In this document: in pieces, positions 22,562 to 30,871 of the stretch
Numbering within the stretch: the first letter of the stretch is position 1
Layout of the letters: every line of letters begins with the position of its first letter
Assembly (NCBI RefSeq): GCF_004114535.1
Contig: NZ_LBJC01000024.1
Span: forward strand, 124,001-188,000
Length of the DNA: 64,000 nucleotides
Reading direction: 5' to 3'
Origin: Bradyrhizobium nanningense
GTDB taxonomy: Bacteria > Pseudomonadota > Alphaproteobacteria > Rhizobiales > Xanthobacteraceae
The notes under the pieces: model-generated
Seen by the model: only the letters and a program-made list of their open reading frames with translations
Database searches by the model: none
What the model was told of the DNA's origin: nothing
Translations under genes and position numbers: made by a program

Positions 22562-23602
22562 ATGATGCGCACTTTTCGAGGCGGCCTGCTGATCGGGCTC
22601 GCGGTCGCCGTGCTGGTCGCCGTTCTCGCCATCATCTACGAGTTTTACGACACCCGCACGCTGAAGCGCACCGTGCGCCGCGGCGAGGTGCTGTGCGGCG
22701 TCAACAAGGGCCTGCCGGGCTTCTCGATCCCCGACGACAAGGGCAACTGGACCGGCTTCGACGTCGATTTCTGCCGCGCGGTCGCCGCGGCGATCTTCAA
22801 CGATCCGGGCAAGGCGAAGTTCGTTCCGCTCGACGCCAGCGAGCGCTTCAAGGAATTGCAGAGCCGGAAGGTCGACATCCTCTCGCGCAACTCGACCTGG
22901 AGCATGGCACGCGAGCTCGACTACGATCTCTACTTCCCCGCGGTCGCCTATTACGACGGTGCCGGCTTCATGCTGCCGCGGTCACGCAACAAGGAGACCT
23001 CGCTGGACCTGACCGGCAGCAAGGTCTGCGTGCAGACCGGGACCACCACCGCGCTCAACGTCGCCGATTACTTCCGTACCAACAACATGAAGTATGACGA
23101 GGTGAAGTTCGACAAGCTCGACGATGTCGTGAAGGCCTACGACACCGGCAAGTGCGACACGCTCTCGGCCGACGTCTCGCAGCTCTACGCGCTCAGGCTG
23201 AACCTGACCAAGCCCGGCGATCACATGATCCTGCCGGACATGATCTCCAAGGAGCCGCTCGCCCCCGTCGTGCGCCAGCGCGACGACGACTGGATGATGA
23301 TCGTGAAGTGGACGCTCTACGCCATGATCAACGCCGAAGAGCTCGGCGTCAGCTCGGAGAACATCGACGAGGCCCTGAAGTCGAAGAAGCCGGAAGTGAT
23401 GCGCCTCGTCGGCACCGAGGGCAATTACGGCGAGCAGCTCGGCCTCACCAAGGACTGGGTCGTCCGCATCATCCGCAACGTCGGCAATTACGGCGAGATG
23501 TACGAGCGCAATATCGGCGAGAAGTCGAAGCTGAAGATCCCGCGCGGCATGAACCAGCTGTGGAATGCCGGCGGCGTGCAGTACGCGCCGCCGATGCGGT
23601 AG
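22562..23602 (+). CDS. AapJ-like amino-acid ABC solute-binding protein, membrane anchored, orphan
   Basis: This 346-residue protein of SBP family 3 has the general L-amino-acid (AapJ) pattern: RRGEVLCGVNKGLPGFSIPDD, then GFDVDFCRAVAAAIFND and SRNSTWSMARELD. Its N-terminus (GGLLIGLAVAVLVAVLAIIYEFYD) is one long hydrophobic helix without a clear cleavage site, so it is probably tethered to the inner membrane. No aapQ, aapM or aapP follows; the next gene is convergent. It may serve a transporter encoded elsewhere or act as a sensor. The start is the first of two adjacent ATGs. Confidence 0.87.
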   Translation: MMRTFRGGLLIGLAVAVLVAVLAIIYEFYDTRTLKRTVRRGEVLCGVNKGLPGFSIPDDKGNWTGFDVDFCRAVAAAIFNDPGKAKFVPLDASERFKELQSRKVDILSRNSTWSMARELDYDLYFPAVAYYDGAGFMLPRSRNKETSLDLTGSKVCVQTGTTTALNVADYFRTNNMKYDEVKFDKLDDVVKAYDTGKCDTLSADVSQLYALRLNLTKPGDHMILPDMISKEPLAPVVRQRDDDWMMIVKWTLYAMINAEELGVSSENIDEALKSKKPEVMRLVGTEGNYGEQLGLTKDWVVRIIRNVGNYGEMYERNIGEKSKLKIPRGMNQLWNAGGVQYAPPMR

Positions 23603-23620
23603 GAAAGGGCGACTCTCCCT

Positions 23621-23768
23621 GGTGTCGTCCCGGCGAACGCCGGGACCCATACCGCGTGATCTATCGATAAGCGCAGGTGACAGTACCGCGGAGAGACACT
23701 CTAAACTCCGAGCCTTCGTCAAACTATTCCCTGGGGTTATGGATCCCGGCGTTCGCCGGGACGACACC
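23621..23768. repeat. Repeat B, full copy between convergent genes
   Basis: The ends are GGTGTCGTCCCGGCGAACGC and the inverted GCGTTCGCCGGGACGACACC. The interior carries the shared words CCGCGTGATCTAT and CCCTGGGGTTATGG. It fills the gap between the convergent amino-acid binding protein and acyl-CoA dehydrogenase genes. Other copies lie at 38680-38811, 40282-40414, 41730-41865, 43671-43816, 49961-50118 and 59125-59275; short ones at 543-619 and 51451-51496. Confidence 0.88.
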
Positions 23769-23809
23769 CGGGTTGAGGCACCATCCTGCTGCCCCTTGAG
23801 GCCGTCGCC

Positions 23810-24949
23810 TCAATACCCCCGCGCGCGCGCCAGCTGCTCGGTGTGGTAATTGGCGTCGCCGAACAATTCCTCGCAGACCCTTGCGCGCTTCATGAAGAAG
23901 CCGATGTCGAACTGGTCGGTCATGCCCATGCCGCCATGCATCTGCACGCCCTCCTGCACCGCGCGCGTGGCGGTGGTGCCGGCGCGGGCTTTTGCGACGG
24001 CGACTGCTGCGGCGGCCTTGGCGACATCGGCATCCAGCACCTGGAGCGCCTTCATGGTGGCGGCGCGGGTGATCTCGATGTCGACATAGAGCTCGGCGGC
24101 GCGGTGCTGCAGCGCCTGGAATTCGCCGATCAGCTTGCCGAACTGCTTTCTGTTCTTGAGGTACTCGACGGTGCGGCCAAAGACCTCGTCGCTGAGGCCG
24201 ACCATCTCGGCGGCGACCGCGCCGCGGCCGATGTCGAGCACGCCGTCGAGCAGAGCGGCGCCCTGATCGACCTCGCCGAGCACGCTGTCGGCATTGACTT
24301 CCACATTGGCGAACTCGATCCGCGCCGCATTGTGCGCGTCGACCATGATGGTGCGCTCGATCGCAACGCCCTTGGCTTTGGGATTGACCAAGAACAGCGT
24401 CAGCCCTTCGCGCTCCCCTGCGGAGCCGACGCTACGTGCGGCAACGATCAGGAGATCGGCGACGTGGCCGTCAACCACCAGCGCCTTGGCGCCGGAGAGC
24501 TTGAACCCGTTGCCGGCGCGCACGGCCTGCAAGCTGGTCTGGAGCGGGCGATGTTTTGCGCCTTCGTCGATCGCCAGCGTCGCGAGCAGCGAGCCGTTGG
24601 AAATCTTCGGCAGGTATTCCGATTTCTGCGCGGCATTGCCGCCGCGGCTCAGCGCGGACGCCGCAACCACTGAGGTCGCGAGGAAGGGCGACGGCATCAA
24701 GGTGCGGCCGATCTCCTTCATCACGATTCCGGCTTCCATGAATCCGAGACCGCTGCCGCCGAATTCTTCCGGCACCAGCAGGCCGGCAAAGCCCATCTCG
24801 GCGAAGGAATGCCAAAGCTCCTTGGAGAAGCCGGTGGGATCCTTGCTGTCGCGCAAGTGCCGCAGGTGCGACACCGGCGCCTTGTCGCTGATCAGCCCGC
24901 GCGCTGAATCGCGGAGCATCGATTGTTCTTCGGTGAGGACGAGGGCCAT
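23810..24949 (-). CDS. Acyl-CoA dehydrogenase, small-type subunit
   Basis: This 379-residue flavoprotein starts MALVLTEEQSMLRDSARGLI. It has the helical N-domain with LVPEEFGGSGLGFMEAGIV, a beta domain, and the C-terminal domain with GVQMHGGMGMTDQFDIGFFMKRA. The residue after the HGGMGMT motif is Asp where many members carry the catalytic Glu, so it may rely on its partner. The second dehydrogenase is encoded 142 bases upstream on the same strand. Such pairs form heteromeric enzymes such as PimC/PimD. The acyl substrate is unknown. The ATG at 24947-24949 gives the standard N-terminus. Confidence 0.87.
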   Translation of the reverse strand: MALVLTEEQSMLRDSARGLISDKAPVSHLRHLRDSKDPTGFSKELWHSFAEMGFAGLLVPEEFGGSGLGFMEAGIVMKEIGRTLMPSPFLATSVVAASALSRGGNAAQKSEYLPKISNGSLLATLAIDEGAKHRPLQTSLQAVRAGNGFKLSGAKALVVDGHVADLLIVAARSVGSAGEREGLTLFLVNPKAKGVAIERTIMVDAHNAARIEFANVEVNADSVLGEVDQGAALLDGVLDIGRGAVAAEMVGLSDEVFGRTVEYLKNRKQFGKLIGEFQALQHRAAELYVDIEITRAATMKALQVLDADVAKAAAAVAVAKARAGTTATRAVQEGVQMHGGMGMTDQFDIGFFMKRARVCEELFGDANYHTEQLARARGY

Positions 24950-24990
24950 GATGGGCTCCAGAAAGGACTGTCGAGTGAATTCGGTGGCGA

Positions 24991-25084
24991 CCCTCATGGT
25001 GAGGAGGCGCGTCGCGCCGTCTCGAACCGTGAGGCCGTGGCCATCCTTCGAGACGCGGCATGATGGCCGCTCCTCAGGATGAGG
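24991..25084. repeat. Repeat E between the paired dehydrogenase genes
   Basis: The ends are CCCTCATGGTGAGGAGGCGC and CTCCTCAGGATGAGG, with CATCCTTCGAGACGC in the interior. It lies within what is otherwise a two-gene operon. A single copy is seen in this window. Confidence 0.6.
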
Positions 25085-25091
25085 ACTGAAC

Positions 25092-26306
25092 TTAAGCCCC
25101 CGGCAAATCGAGGATACGCTTGGCGACGATGCCGAGCATCACCTCTGTCGTGCCGCCCTCGATCGAGTTGGCCTTGGTGCGCAGCCAGGCGCGCGGACGG
25201 GCGCCCTGCCTGGAGCGCTCGCTTTCCCATTCCAGCGCGTCGACGCCGCCGGCCGACATCAGGATCTCGTAGCGGCGCTTGTTGAGCTCGGTGCCGTAAT
25301 ATTTCATCGCCGAGGAGAACGCCGGATGCGCCTGCCCTGCCTTGGCGAGATCGACGGCACGCTCGGCGCAGGCGGCGAGCGCGGCCTCATCGACGTCGAA
25401 CGTGGCGATCTTGCCGCGCAGCATGGCATCGTCGAGCTTGCCCTGCGCATCGGTGCCGACGGAGTCTGCCGCGATCTGGCCGAGCGGACGGCCGACGCCG
25501 CGCTCACCCATCCCTGAGATCATCGCGCGTTCGTGCTGCAGCAGATATTTCGCGACGTCCCAGCCGCGGTTGATCTGCCCGACGACATGCGATTTCGGCA
25601 CGCGGACGCCGTCGAAGAAGGTCTCGCAGAACGGCGAGTAGCCGGAGATCAGGAGGATCGGCTTGGTCGAGACGCCCTTCGAGGCCATGTCGAACAGGAT
25701 GAAGCTGATGCCGTCGTGCTTCTTGGCCGTGGGATCGGTGCGGACCAGGCAGAAGATCCAGTCGGCGTAATTGGCGTAAGAGGTCCAGATCTTCTGGCCG
25801 GTGATGATGAAGTCGTCGCCGTCGCTTTCGGCGCGGGTCTGGAGCGAAGCGAGATCGGAGCCGGCATTCGGCTCGGAATAACCCTGGCACCAGCGGATTT
25901 CGCCCGCCGCGATTTTCGGCAGATGCTCCTTCTTCTGGGCGTCGTTGCCGTATTTCAAGAGCGCCGGCCCGAGCATCCAGATGCCGAAGCTCGACAGTGG
26001 CGGACGCGCGCCGAGTCTTCCCATCTCAGCGCGGAGCACCTTATGCTCGGCAGCGCTCAAGCCGCCGCCACCATATTCCTTCGGCCAATCCGGCACGGTC
26101 CAGCCCTTGTCGCGCATGCGCTCGAACCAGATGCGCTGCGGCTCGGAGGAGAACTTGGCGTTGCGTCCGCCCCAGAATACGTCGGCGTCCGACGTCGCGG
26201 GCTTGCGCATCTCCGGCGGGCAGTTGGCTTCCAGCCAGGCGCGCGTCTCGGCGCGGAACGTTTCGAGCTCGGCGGATTCAGTGTCACTGCTCTTGGATTC
26301 AGACAT
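25092..26306 (-). CDS. Acyl-CoA dehydrogenase, large-type subunit
   Basis: This 404-residue protein has the family FAD/substrate motif WCQGYSEPNAGSDLASLQT, then GQKIWTSYANYADW, and a C-terminal domain ending SIEGGTTEVMLGIVAKRIL. It has the extended N-terminus (FRAETRAWLEANCPPEMR) and the WPKEYGGGGLS element typical of the larger partner in paired dehydrogenases, resembling pimeloyl-CoA dehydrogenase large subunit. It is the first gene of the pair. A divergent carboxymuconolactone-decarboxylase-like gene begins 140 bases away. It oxidises an acyl-CoA to the 2-enoyl form; chain type is not readable. Confidence 0.88.
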   Translation of the reverse strand: MSESKSSDTESAELETFRAETRAWLEANCPPEMRKPATSDADVFWGGRNAKFSSEPQRIWFERMRDKGWTVPDWPKEYGGGGLSAAEHKVLRAEMGRLGARPPLSSFGIWMLGPALLKYGNDAQKKEHLPKIAAGEIRWCQGYSEPNAGSDLASLQTRAESDGDDFIITGQKIWTSYANYADWIFCLVRTDPTAKKHDGISFILFDMASKGVSTKPILLISGYSPFCETFFDGVRVPKSHVVGQINRGWDVAKYLLQHERAMISGMGERGVGRPLGQIAADSVGTDAQGKLDDAMLRGKIATFDVDEAALAACAERAVDLAKAGQAHPAFSSAMKYYGTELNKRRYEILMSAGGVDALEWESERSRQGARPRAWLRTKANSIEGGTTEVMLGIVAKRILDLPGA

Positions 26307-26445
26307 TGGTCGTTTCCATCAATCAAGATCGGCTTGTTGGGCGCGACTCTGGGCCAAGCTTCCGCGGAATTCAACCACTTCCGCGCGCCGCATTCCGCTA
26401 TAGTCGTAGGCCGAGACGGTGCTTGAAAACAAAGAGGAAACGACG

Positions 26446-26991
26446 ATGCGCCTAAGACTTCTTTCGCCTGGCGAAATGAGCGAGAGCCAGCGGCAGACCT
26501 ATGACGAGTCGGTTGCCGGCAAGCGCGGCAAGCCGCCGGCACCGATGATGGCCTGGCTCAGCAGTCCCGACATGGCCCGCCACGCCACGCGGCTCGGCGA
26601 GGTGTTGCGCTTCGACACGATCTTCCCGGCCAGTCTCTCGGAGATCGCGATCCTGGTGACGGCGCGGCACTGGACCGCGCATTACGAATGGTACGCCCAT
26701 AAGCGCCTCGCGCTCGCCGGCGGCATGGATCCAAAAATTATCGACGCCATCCGCGATCGCCGCACGCCCGCGTTCGACGATCCCAAGGCGAAGATGATCT
26801 ACGACCTCGCGAAATCGCTGCACGAGGGACACGGCGTCGAGAAGGGCCTTTACGATGAAGCGGTCAAGCTGCTCGGCGAGCGCGGCGTGGTCGAAGTGAT
26901 CGGCCTGTGCGGCTATTACACGATGGTGTCGATGACGCTGAACACCTTCGAGTTCGAGCTGCCCGAGGGCGAGGTCAAGGAGCTGGCTTGA
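26446..26991 (+). CDS. Carboxymuconolactone decarboxylase-family protein
   Basis: This 181-residue all-helical protein has the CMD/AhpD-fold core: LSEIAILVTARHWTAHYEWYAHKRLALAGG with the conserved E-x-x-W-H-like region, then EVIGLCGYYTMVSMTLN. The CxxC redox pair of true AhpD is absent, so peroxidase-reductase activity is unlikely. The ATG at 26446 has AGAGGA eight bases upstream. It is divergent from the acyl-CoA dehydrogenase pair and may share its promoter region. The reaction is not known. Confidence 0.85.
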   Translation: MRLRLLSPGEMSESQRQTYDESVAGKRGKPPAPMMAWLSSPDMARHATRLGEVLRFDTIFPASLSEIAILVTARHWTAHYEWYAHKRLALAGGMDPKIIDAIRDRRTPAFDDPKAKMIYDLAKSLHEGHGVEKGLYDEAVKLLGERGVVEVIGLCGYYTMVSMTLNTFEFELPEGEVKELA

Positions 26992-27024
26992 AGCGCTAGA
27001 GATTGTGCCCCGACGCAGGTGCGT

Positions 27025-27142
27025 CCCCTCTCCCGCTTGCGGGAGAGGGTTGGGGAGAGGGTGTTTCCTCAATGGGACAATCCCCAAGAGGAGAGAACCC
27101 CTCCCGGCGCTTCGCGCCGACCTCCCCCGTAAGCGGGAGAGG
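27025..27142. repeat. Repeat A, full copy
   Basis: The left hairpin CCCTCTCCCGCTTGCGGGAG and the right end CTCCCCCGTAAGCGGGAGAG enclose GTTTCCTCAATGGGACAATC. It occupies the first half of the gap between the CMD-like and VOC genes; the other half holds the VOC promoter with no motif that I recognise. Confidence 0.85.
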
Positions 27143-27283
27143 TTCACCGAGCCTGGAGAAACATCGGTTTCAACCAACACTCGTTCCGCTCTGTTTTGAA
27201 TCCGGAAACGCTGGGTTTCGGGATAGGCCAATGGCACTGTCCCGAGGCTCGCCTTATGTGGACGTTGTCAATGGAGCATTCAC

Positions 27284-27775
27284 ATGTCGCAGAGCCCCGT
27301 TCATGCCGGCACACGGATCGGCCACGTCCACCTCAAGGTCGCCGACCTCGATCGGGCGCTCGGCTTCTATTGCGGCGTGCTCGGCTTCGAGCTGATGCAG
27401 AAGATGGGCTCGGGTGCGGCCTTCATCTCGGCCGGCGGCTATCATCACCACATCGGGCTCAACACCTGGGAGAGCAAGGGCGGCTCGCCGCCGCCATCAG
27501 GCACGACCGGCCTCTATCACACCGCGATCCTCTATCCGACGCGGCCGGCGCTGGCGGATGCGCTGCATCGGGTGCTCTCGGCCGGCATTGCGCTGGACGG
27601 CGCCAGCGATCACGGCGTCAGCGAGGCGCTATATTTGCGCGACCCGGACGAGAACGGCGTGGAGCTGTATTGGGACAAGCCGCGGGAGCAATGGCCGTTC
27701 GGGCCGGATGGGAAGCTGGCGATGTTTACGAAGCGGCTGGATGTGGAGGCGCTATTGAGGGAGCGGGAGGGGTGA
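27284..27775 (+). CDS. VOC-superfamily (glyoxalase/extradiol dioxygenase-like) protein
   Basis: This 163-residue protein starts IGHVHLKVADLDRALGFYCGVLGFEL, the classical first beta-alpha-beta unit, and has a second unit beginning GLYHTAILYPT. Candidate metal ligands are His in HVHLKV, His in LYHTAILYPT and Glu in NGVELYWDKP, the usual H-H-E set. This is the CatE-like branch often annotated as catechol-2,3-dioxygenase or glyoxalase. No other aromatic catabolic gene is adjacent, so the substrate remains open. Confidence 0.87.
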   Translation: MSQSPVHAGTRIGHVHLKVADLDRALGFYCGVLGFELMQKMGSGAAFISAGGYHHHIGLNTWESKGGSPPPSGTTGLYHTAILYPTRPALADALHRVLSAGIALDGASDHGVSEALYLRDPDENGVELYWDKPREQWPFGPDGKLAMFTKRLDVEALLREREG

Positions 27776-27791
27776 ACTCCCGATCTCTCCC

Positions 27792-27910
27792 GGTCATTGC
27801 GAGCGCAGCGACTTGTCCGCCGAAGCCTTTGGCGTAGGCGGAAGCAATCCAGATTGTCTCGGCGGAAACAGCCTGGATTGCTTCGTCGCAAGGGCTCCTC
27901 GCAATGACGG
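27792..27910. repeat. Repeat C, copy 2
   Basis: It begins GGTCATTGCGAGCGCAGCGA and ends CTCCTCGCAATGACGGAG, with GAAGCAATCC and GGATTGCTTC inside. It is about 30 bases longer than copy 1 because of an insertion in the left arm (CTTGTCCGCCGAAGCC). Confidence 0.8.
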
Positions 27911-27940
27911 AGTTTGTTGAGACGCCGTCGCGGCTTCGCA

Positions 27941-28039
27941 CAGGTGCCGTAGGGTGGGCAAAGCGGAGCGTGCCCACGGACTTTTGTGAGCCATTGAGAA
28001 ATCGTGGGCACGGCGCTTCGCGCCTTTGCTCACCCTACG
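27941..28039. repeat. Repeat D, copy 2, reaching into a gene end
   Basis: It shares GGTGCCGTAGGGTGGGCAAA and GTGGGCACGGCGCTTCGC with copy 1. Its right end supplies the TAG stop of the minus-strand MFS gene (28035-28037). Confidence 0.8.
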
Positions 28040-29273
28040 AGAGCTTCGCTTTTGGTTTGCCCCGCACCATGATCAACGCCGCGGCCACAACCTCCAGCGC
28101 AATGCAGAGATAGAACGGCAGCGAATAGCCGCCGGACCAGTCGCGCAAGGCCCCGACGACGCCGGGGCCGAACGCATAGGTGACCTGGTTGATCGCGGTA
28201 TTCAGACTGATCAGCACACCGAACGCGGCGCTGTCGAACTCCTGCTGCACGATCAGCGACGGCAGCGTGATGAGGTTGCCGACCGAGAAGCCGAACAATG
28301 CGCAGGCCGCGATCAGCACGAAATCATTGTGCAGGTTGATGACGACCAGAAGCGCCGCGGCCTGGCTGAGGAACGACAGCGCCGAGGCGAGGCGCTGGTT
28401 GAGACGGTCGATCACCAGCGAGAACAGCACGCGGCCGACCACCGCCATCGCAGTCAGCACCGCGACGGCGACCGCGGCGCGCTCGCGGCCGATCACGGGA
28501 TCGAGGAACGAGATCAGGTGCACGATGAAGCCGACCTGCGCGAACAGCACCAGCGCAAAGGCAATGGTCACCGTCAGGAAGCCGACATCACGCAGCGCCC
28601 AGGCGCGGATCTGCGTCGATGATTGCACCTTGGCCTTCGCCGCCGCGTGCCAGCCGTGGTGATCGGGCGGCCGGCCGACGAGAAAAAGGATCACCGGCAG
28701 CAACAGCACCAGCATGGCCCCGGCGGCGGCATACATCGCACTGGCAAAGCCGACATGGCCGATCAGCGTGACCAGCAGCGGCACGCCGACGATGCCGCCG
28801 AAGCTGGCGCCGTTGAGCGCGAGGCTGATCGCCATGCCACGCTTGTGGTCGAACCACAGGCTGATCGTGTTGGTGATCATGGCAAGACTGGTGCCGGCCC
28901 AGCCGAAGGCGAGCACGGCATTTGCGAGATAAAGTTGCCAGGGCTCGCGCACCGCGCCGATCGCGACGCTAGCTGCCGCCATCGCCAGCGTGCCGGCGAT
29001 CAGGCTGAGGCGCGGACCGTATGTCCGCACGGCTTCGCCGACGAAGACGACGAGCAGCGCACCGAACAGATAGAAGAATGTCGTGCCGGCGGAGATCAGC
29101 GTGGTCGGCCAGCCCCGCGCGCGCTGGAGCTCGGCGACATAGACGCTCTGACCATAGAAGCCGAGCCCCCAGCCAAAGGTCGCGAGCAGGAAGCAGACCG
29201 CGACGATGCGCCAACCTTCGTAACGGAGAGAGGATTCGTCGATTGGAGAGATGGTGCGGGGGTTGTCGAGCAT
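28035..29273 (-). CDS. MFS transporter, 12 segments
   Basis: This 412-residue inner-membrane carrier starts MLDNPRTISPIDESSLRYEGW; the first segment (VAVCFLLATFGWGLGFYGQSVYVA) follows. The A-loop region between segments 2 and 3 is GEAVRTYGPRLSLIAG. It most resembles the monocarboxylate/oxalate-formate (OFA-like) branch. The ATG at 29271-29273 removes an N-terminal extension with no membrane logic. Its end is shaped by repeat D. The next upstream gene on the same strand is also an MFS carrier, but 140 bases separate them. The substrate is unknown. Confidence 0.85.
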   Translation of the reverse strand: MLDNPRTISPIDESSLRYEGWRIVAVCFLLATFGWGLGFYGQSVYVAELQRARGWPTTLISAGTTFFYLFGALLVVFVGEAVRTYGPRLSLIAGTLAMAAASVAIGAVREPWQLYLANAVLAFGWAGTSLAMITNTISLWFDHKRGMAISLALNGASFGGIVGVPLLVTLIGHVGFASAMYAAAGAMLVLLLPVILFLVGRPPDHHGWHAAAKAKVQSSTQIRAWALRDVGFLTVTIAFALVLFAQVGFIVHLISFLDPVIGRERAAVAVAVLTAMAVVGRVLFSLVIDRLNQRLASALSFLSQAAALLVVINLHNDFVLIAACALFGFSVGNLITLPSLIVQQEFDSAAFGVLISLNTAINQVTYAFGPGVVGALRDWSGGYSLPFYLCIALEVVAAALIMVRGKPKAKLS

Positions 29274-29413
29274 TTGCGCTGGTCCTTCGTTGCCCCCGCG
29301 AGCGCTGTGCTTCACGTTCGCCTGTTGATGACGAGCATCATGTAACAACCCGAGCACCGAAAATCACTTCGACCTGGATCGAAGTATTGACGTTGCTGAC
29401 AGCCTCCTGCCAG

Positions 29414-30661
29414 TCACACCGCGTCCGGGAACTCGCCCATCGCGGCATCCAGCCGCGCCCTGCGGCGGCGGGCCCAGGAGACCAGCGAGAGCGCGACGAG
29501 ACCGAGGATCACCGGTGGGAACACCACCAGGTTCACCGCCGACCAGCCGTAATTGGCGAGCAGCTGGCCCGAGGAGAACGAGCCGATCGCCATCATGCCG
29601 AACACCAGGAAATCGTTGAAGGCCTGCACCTTGTTGCGCTCCTGCGGGCGGTGCGTCTCCAGCACCAGCGCGGAGGCGCCGATGAAAGAGAAATTCCAGC
29701 CCACGCCGAGCACGGCCAACGTGGCCCAGAAATGCATCGCGGTGAGGCCGGAGAGTCCGATGCCGGCGGCGCCGGCTTCCAGCAGCAGGCCGGCAGCCAC
29801 GACCTTCGGAGCGCCGAGGCGGGCGATCAGAGTGCCCGTGAAGAAGCTCGGCCCGTACATGGCGACGATGTGCCATTGAATGCCGAAATTGGAATCGGAT
29901 ACGGACAGGCCGCACATCTTCATGGCGAGCGGCGCCGAGGTCATCACCAGGTTCATCATGGGATAGGAGATCACGCCGCACAGCGCCGCGGCGACGAAGC
30001 GCGGCTGCGTCACGATCGTGAAGAGCGGCCGGCCGCCATGCAGATCCGCCGGCGCGGGCTTCGGCATATCGACGCCGGCCACGATCCCCATGGCGATCAG
30101 CGCCACGGCGGCCTGCACCAGGAAGCTGAAGGCGAACAGATAGGGCTGCCAGACGTCCATGGTCCATTGCACGAGCTGCGGACCGAGCACGCCGGCGAAC
30201 ACGCCGCCCGCCATCACCCAGGACACCGCCTTGGGCCGGTAGGCCGCGCTGGCGCCGTCGGCGGCGGCGAAGCGATAGGACTGCGCGACGGAGCCGTAGA
30301 GGCCGCCGAGGAAGGTCGCGATGCAGAACAGCGCGAACGAGCCGTGCAGGATCGCGAACGAGCCGAGGAGGCCGGTCAGCGTGCCGAGGCCCGTGCCGAT
30401 GACGAAGGCGACGCGGCGGCCGAAACGGCGCGAGATCGCGCCGGTCGGCAGCGTGCCGGCAGCAAGTCCGACCACATACATCGAGATCGGCACGGTCGCG
30501 AACGACATGTCGGGCGCGAGCGTGGCGCCGACGATCGCGCCGGTGGCGAAGATCACCGCCGAGTTGGCGCCGGTCAGCGCTTGGGCTGCGGCCAGGCGCA
30601 CCACATTGGCGCGCGCACGGGCGTCGTCGGCGATCTCATGGGCTGCAGTCACGTCAAGCAT
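29414..30661 (-). CDS. MFS transporter, 12 segments
   Basis: This 415-residue carrier starts MLDVTAAHEIADDARARANVV. It has the segment-2/3 loop GAISRRFGRRVAFVIG, the MFS A-motif equivalent, then a second half beginning FTIVTQPRFVAAALCGVIS. It ends in an Arg-rich cytoplasmic tail (SWARRRRARLDAAMG). I place the start at 30659-30661; the frame stays open far upstream but only antisense to the oligopeptidase gene, with no transporter features. It is divergent from that oligopeptidase. No substrate can be assigned. Confidence 0.87.
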   Translation of the reverse strand: MLDVTAAHEIADDARARANVVRLAAAQALTGANSAVIFATGAIVGATLAPDMSFATVPISMYVVGLAAGTLPTGAISRRFGRRVAFVIGTGLGTLTGLLGSFAILHGSFALFCIATFLGGLYGSVAQSYRFAAADGASAAYRPKAVSWVMAGGVFAGVLGPQLVQWTMDVWQPYLFAFSFLVQAAVALIAMGIVAGVDMPKPAPADLHGGRPLFTIVTQPRFVAAALCGVISYPMMNLVMTSAPLAMKMCGLSVSDSNFGIQWHIVAMYGPSFFTGTLIARLGAPKVVAAGLLLEAGAAGIGLSGLTAMHFWATLAVLGVGWNFSFIGASALVLETHRPQERNKVQAFNDFLVFGMMAIGSFSSGQLLANYGWSAVNLVVFPPVILGLVALSLVSWARRRRARLDAAMGEFPDAV

Positions 30662-30871
30662 CGGCTTTTCCGCCCCCAAGGGACTTTCAAGGGGCTCACG
30701 AGGGCTTTGTTGATTCCCGGGCACTATGGAGGGGTGCGGGAGGGCGGGCAACCGGCGCAAACGGGCGCAGGCCATGCCTCTGACGCAATCGGTCGGATGA
30801 TAGCGGGCCGCGCCCTTGACGGCTTGCGCTCGATCAAATCCTATCCGCCGCGATCTTTGGGAGTTTCGTTC

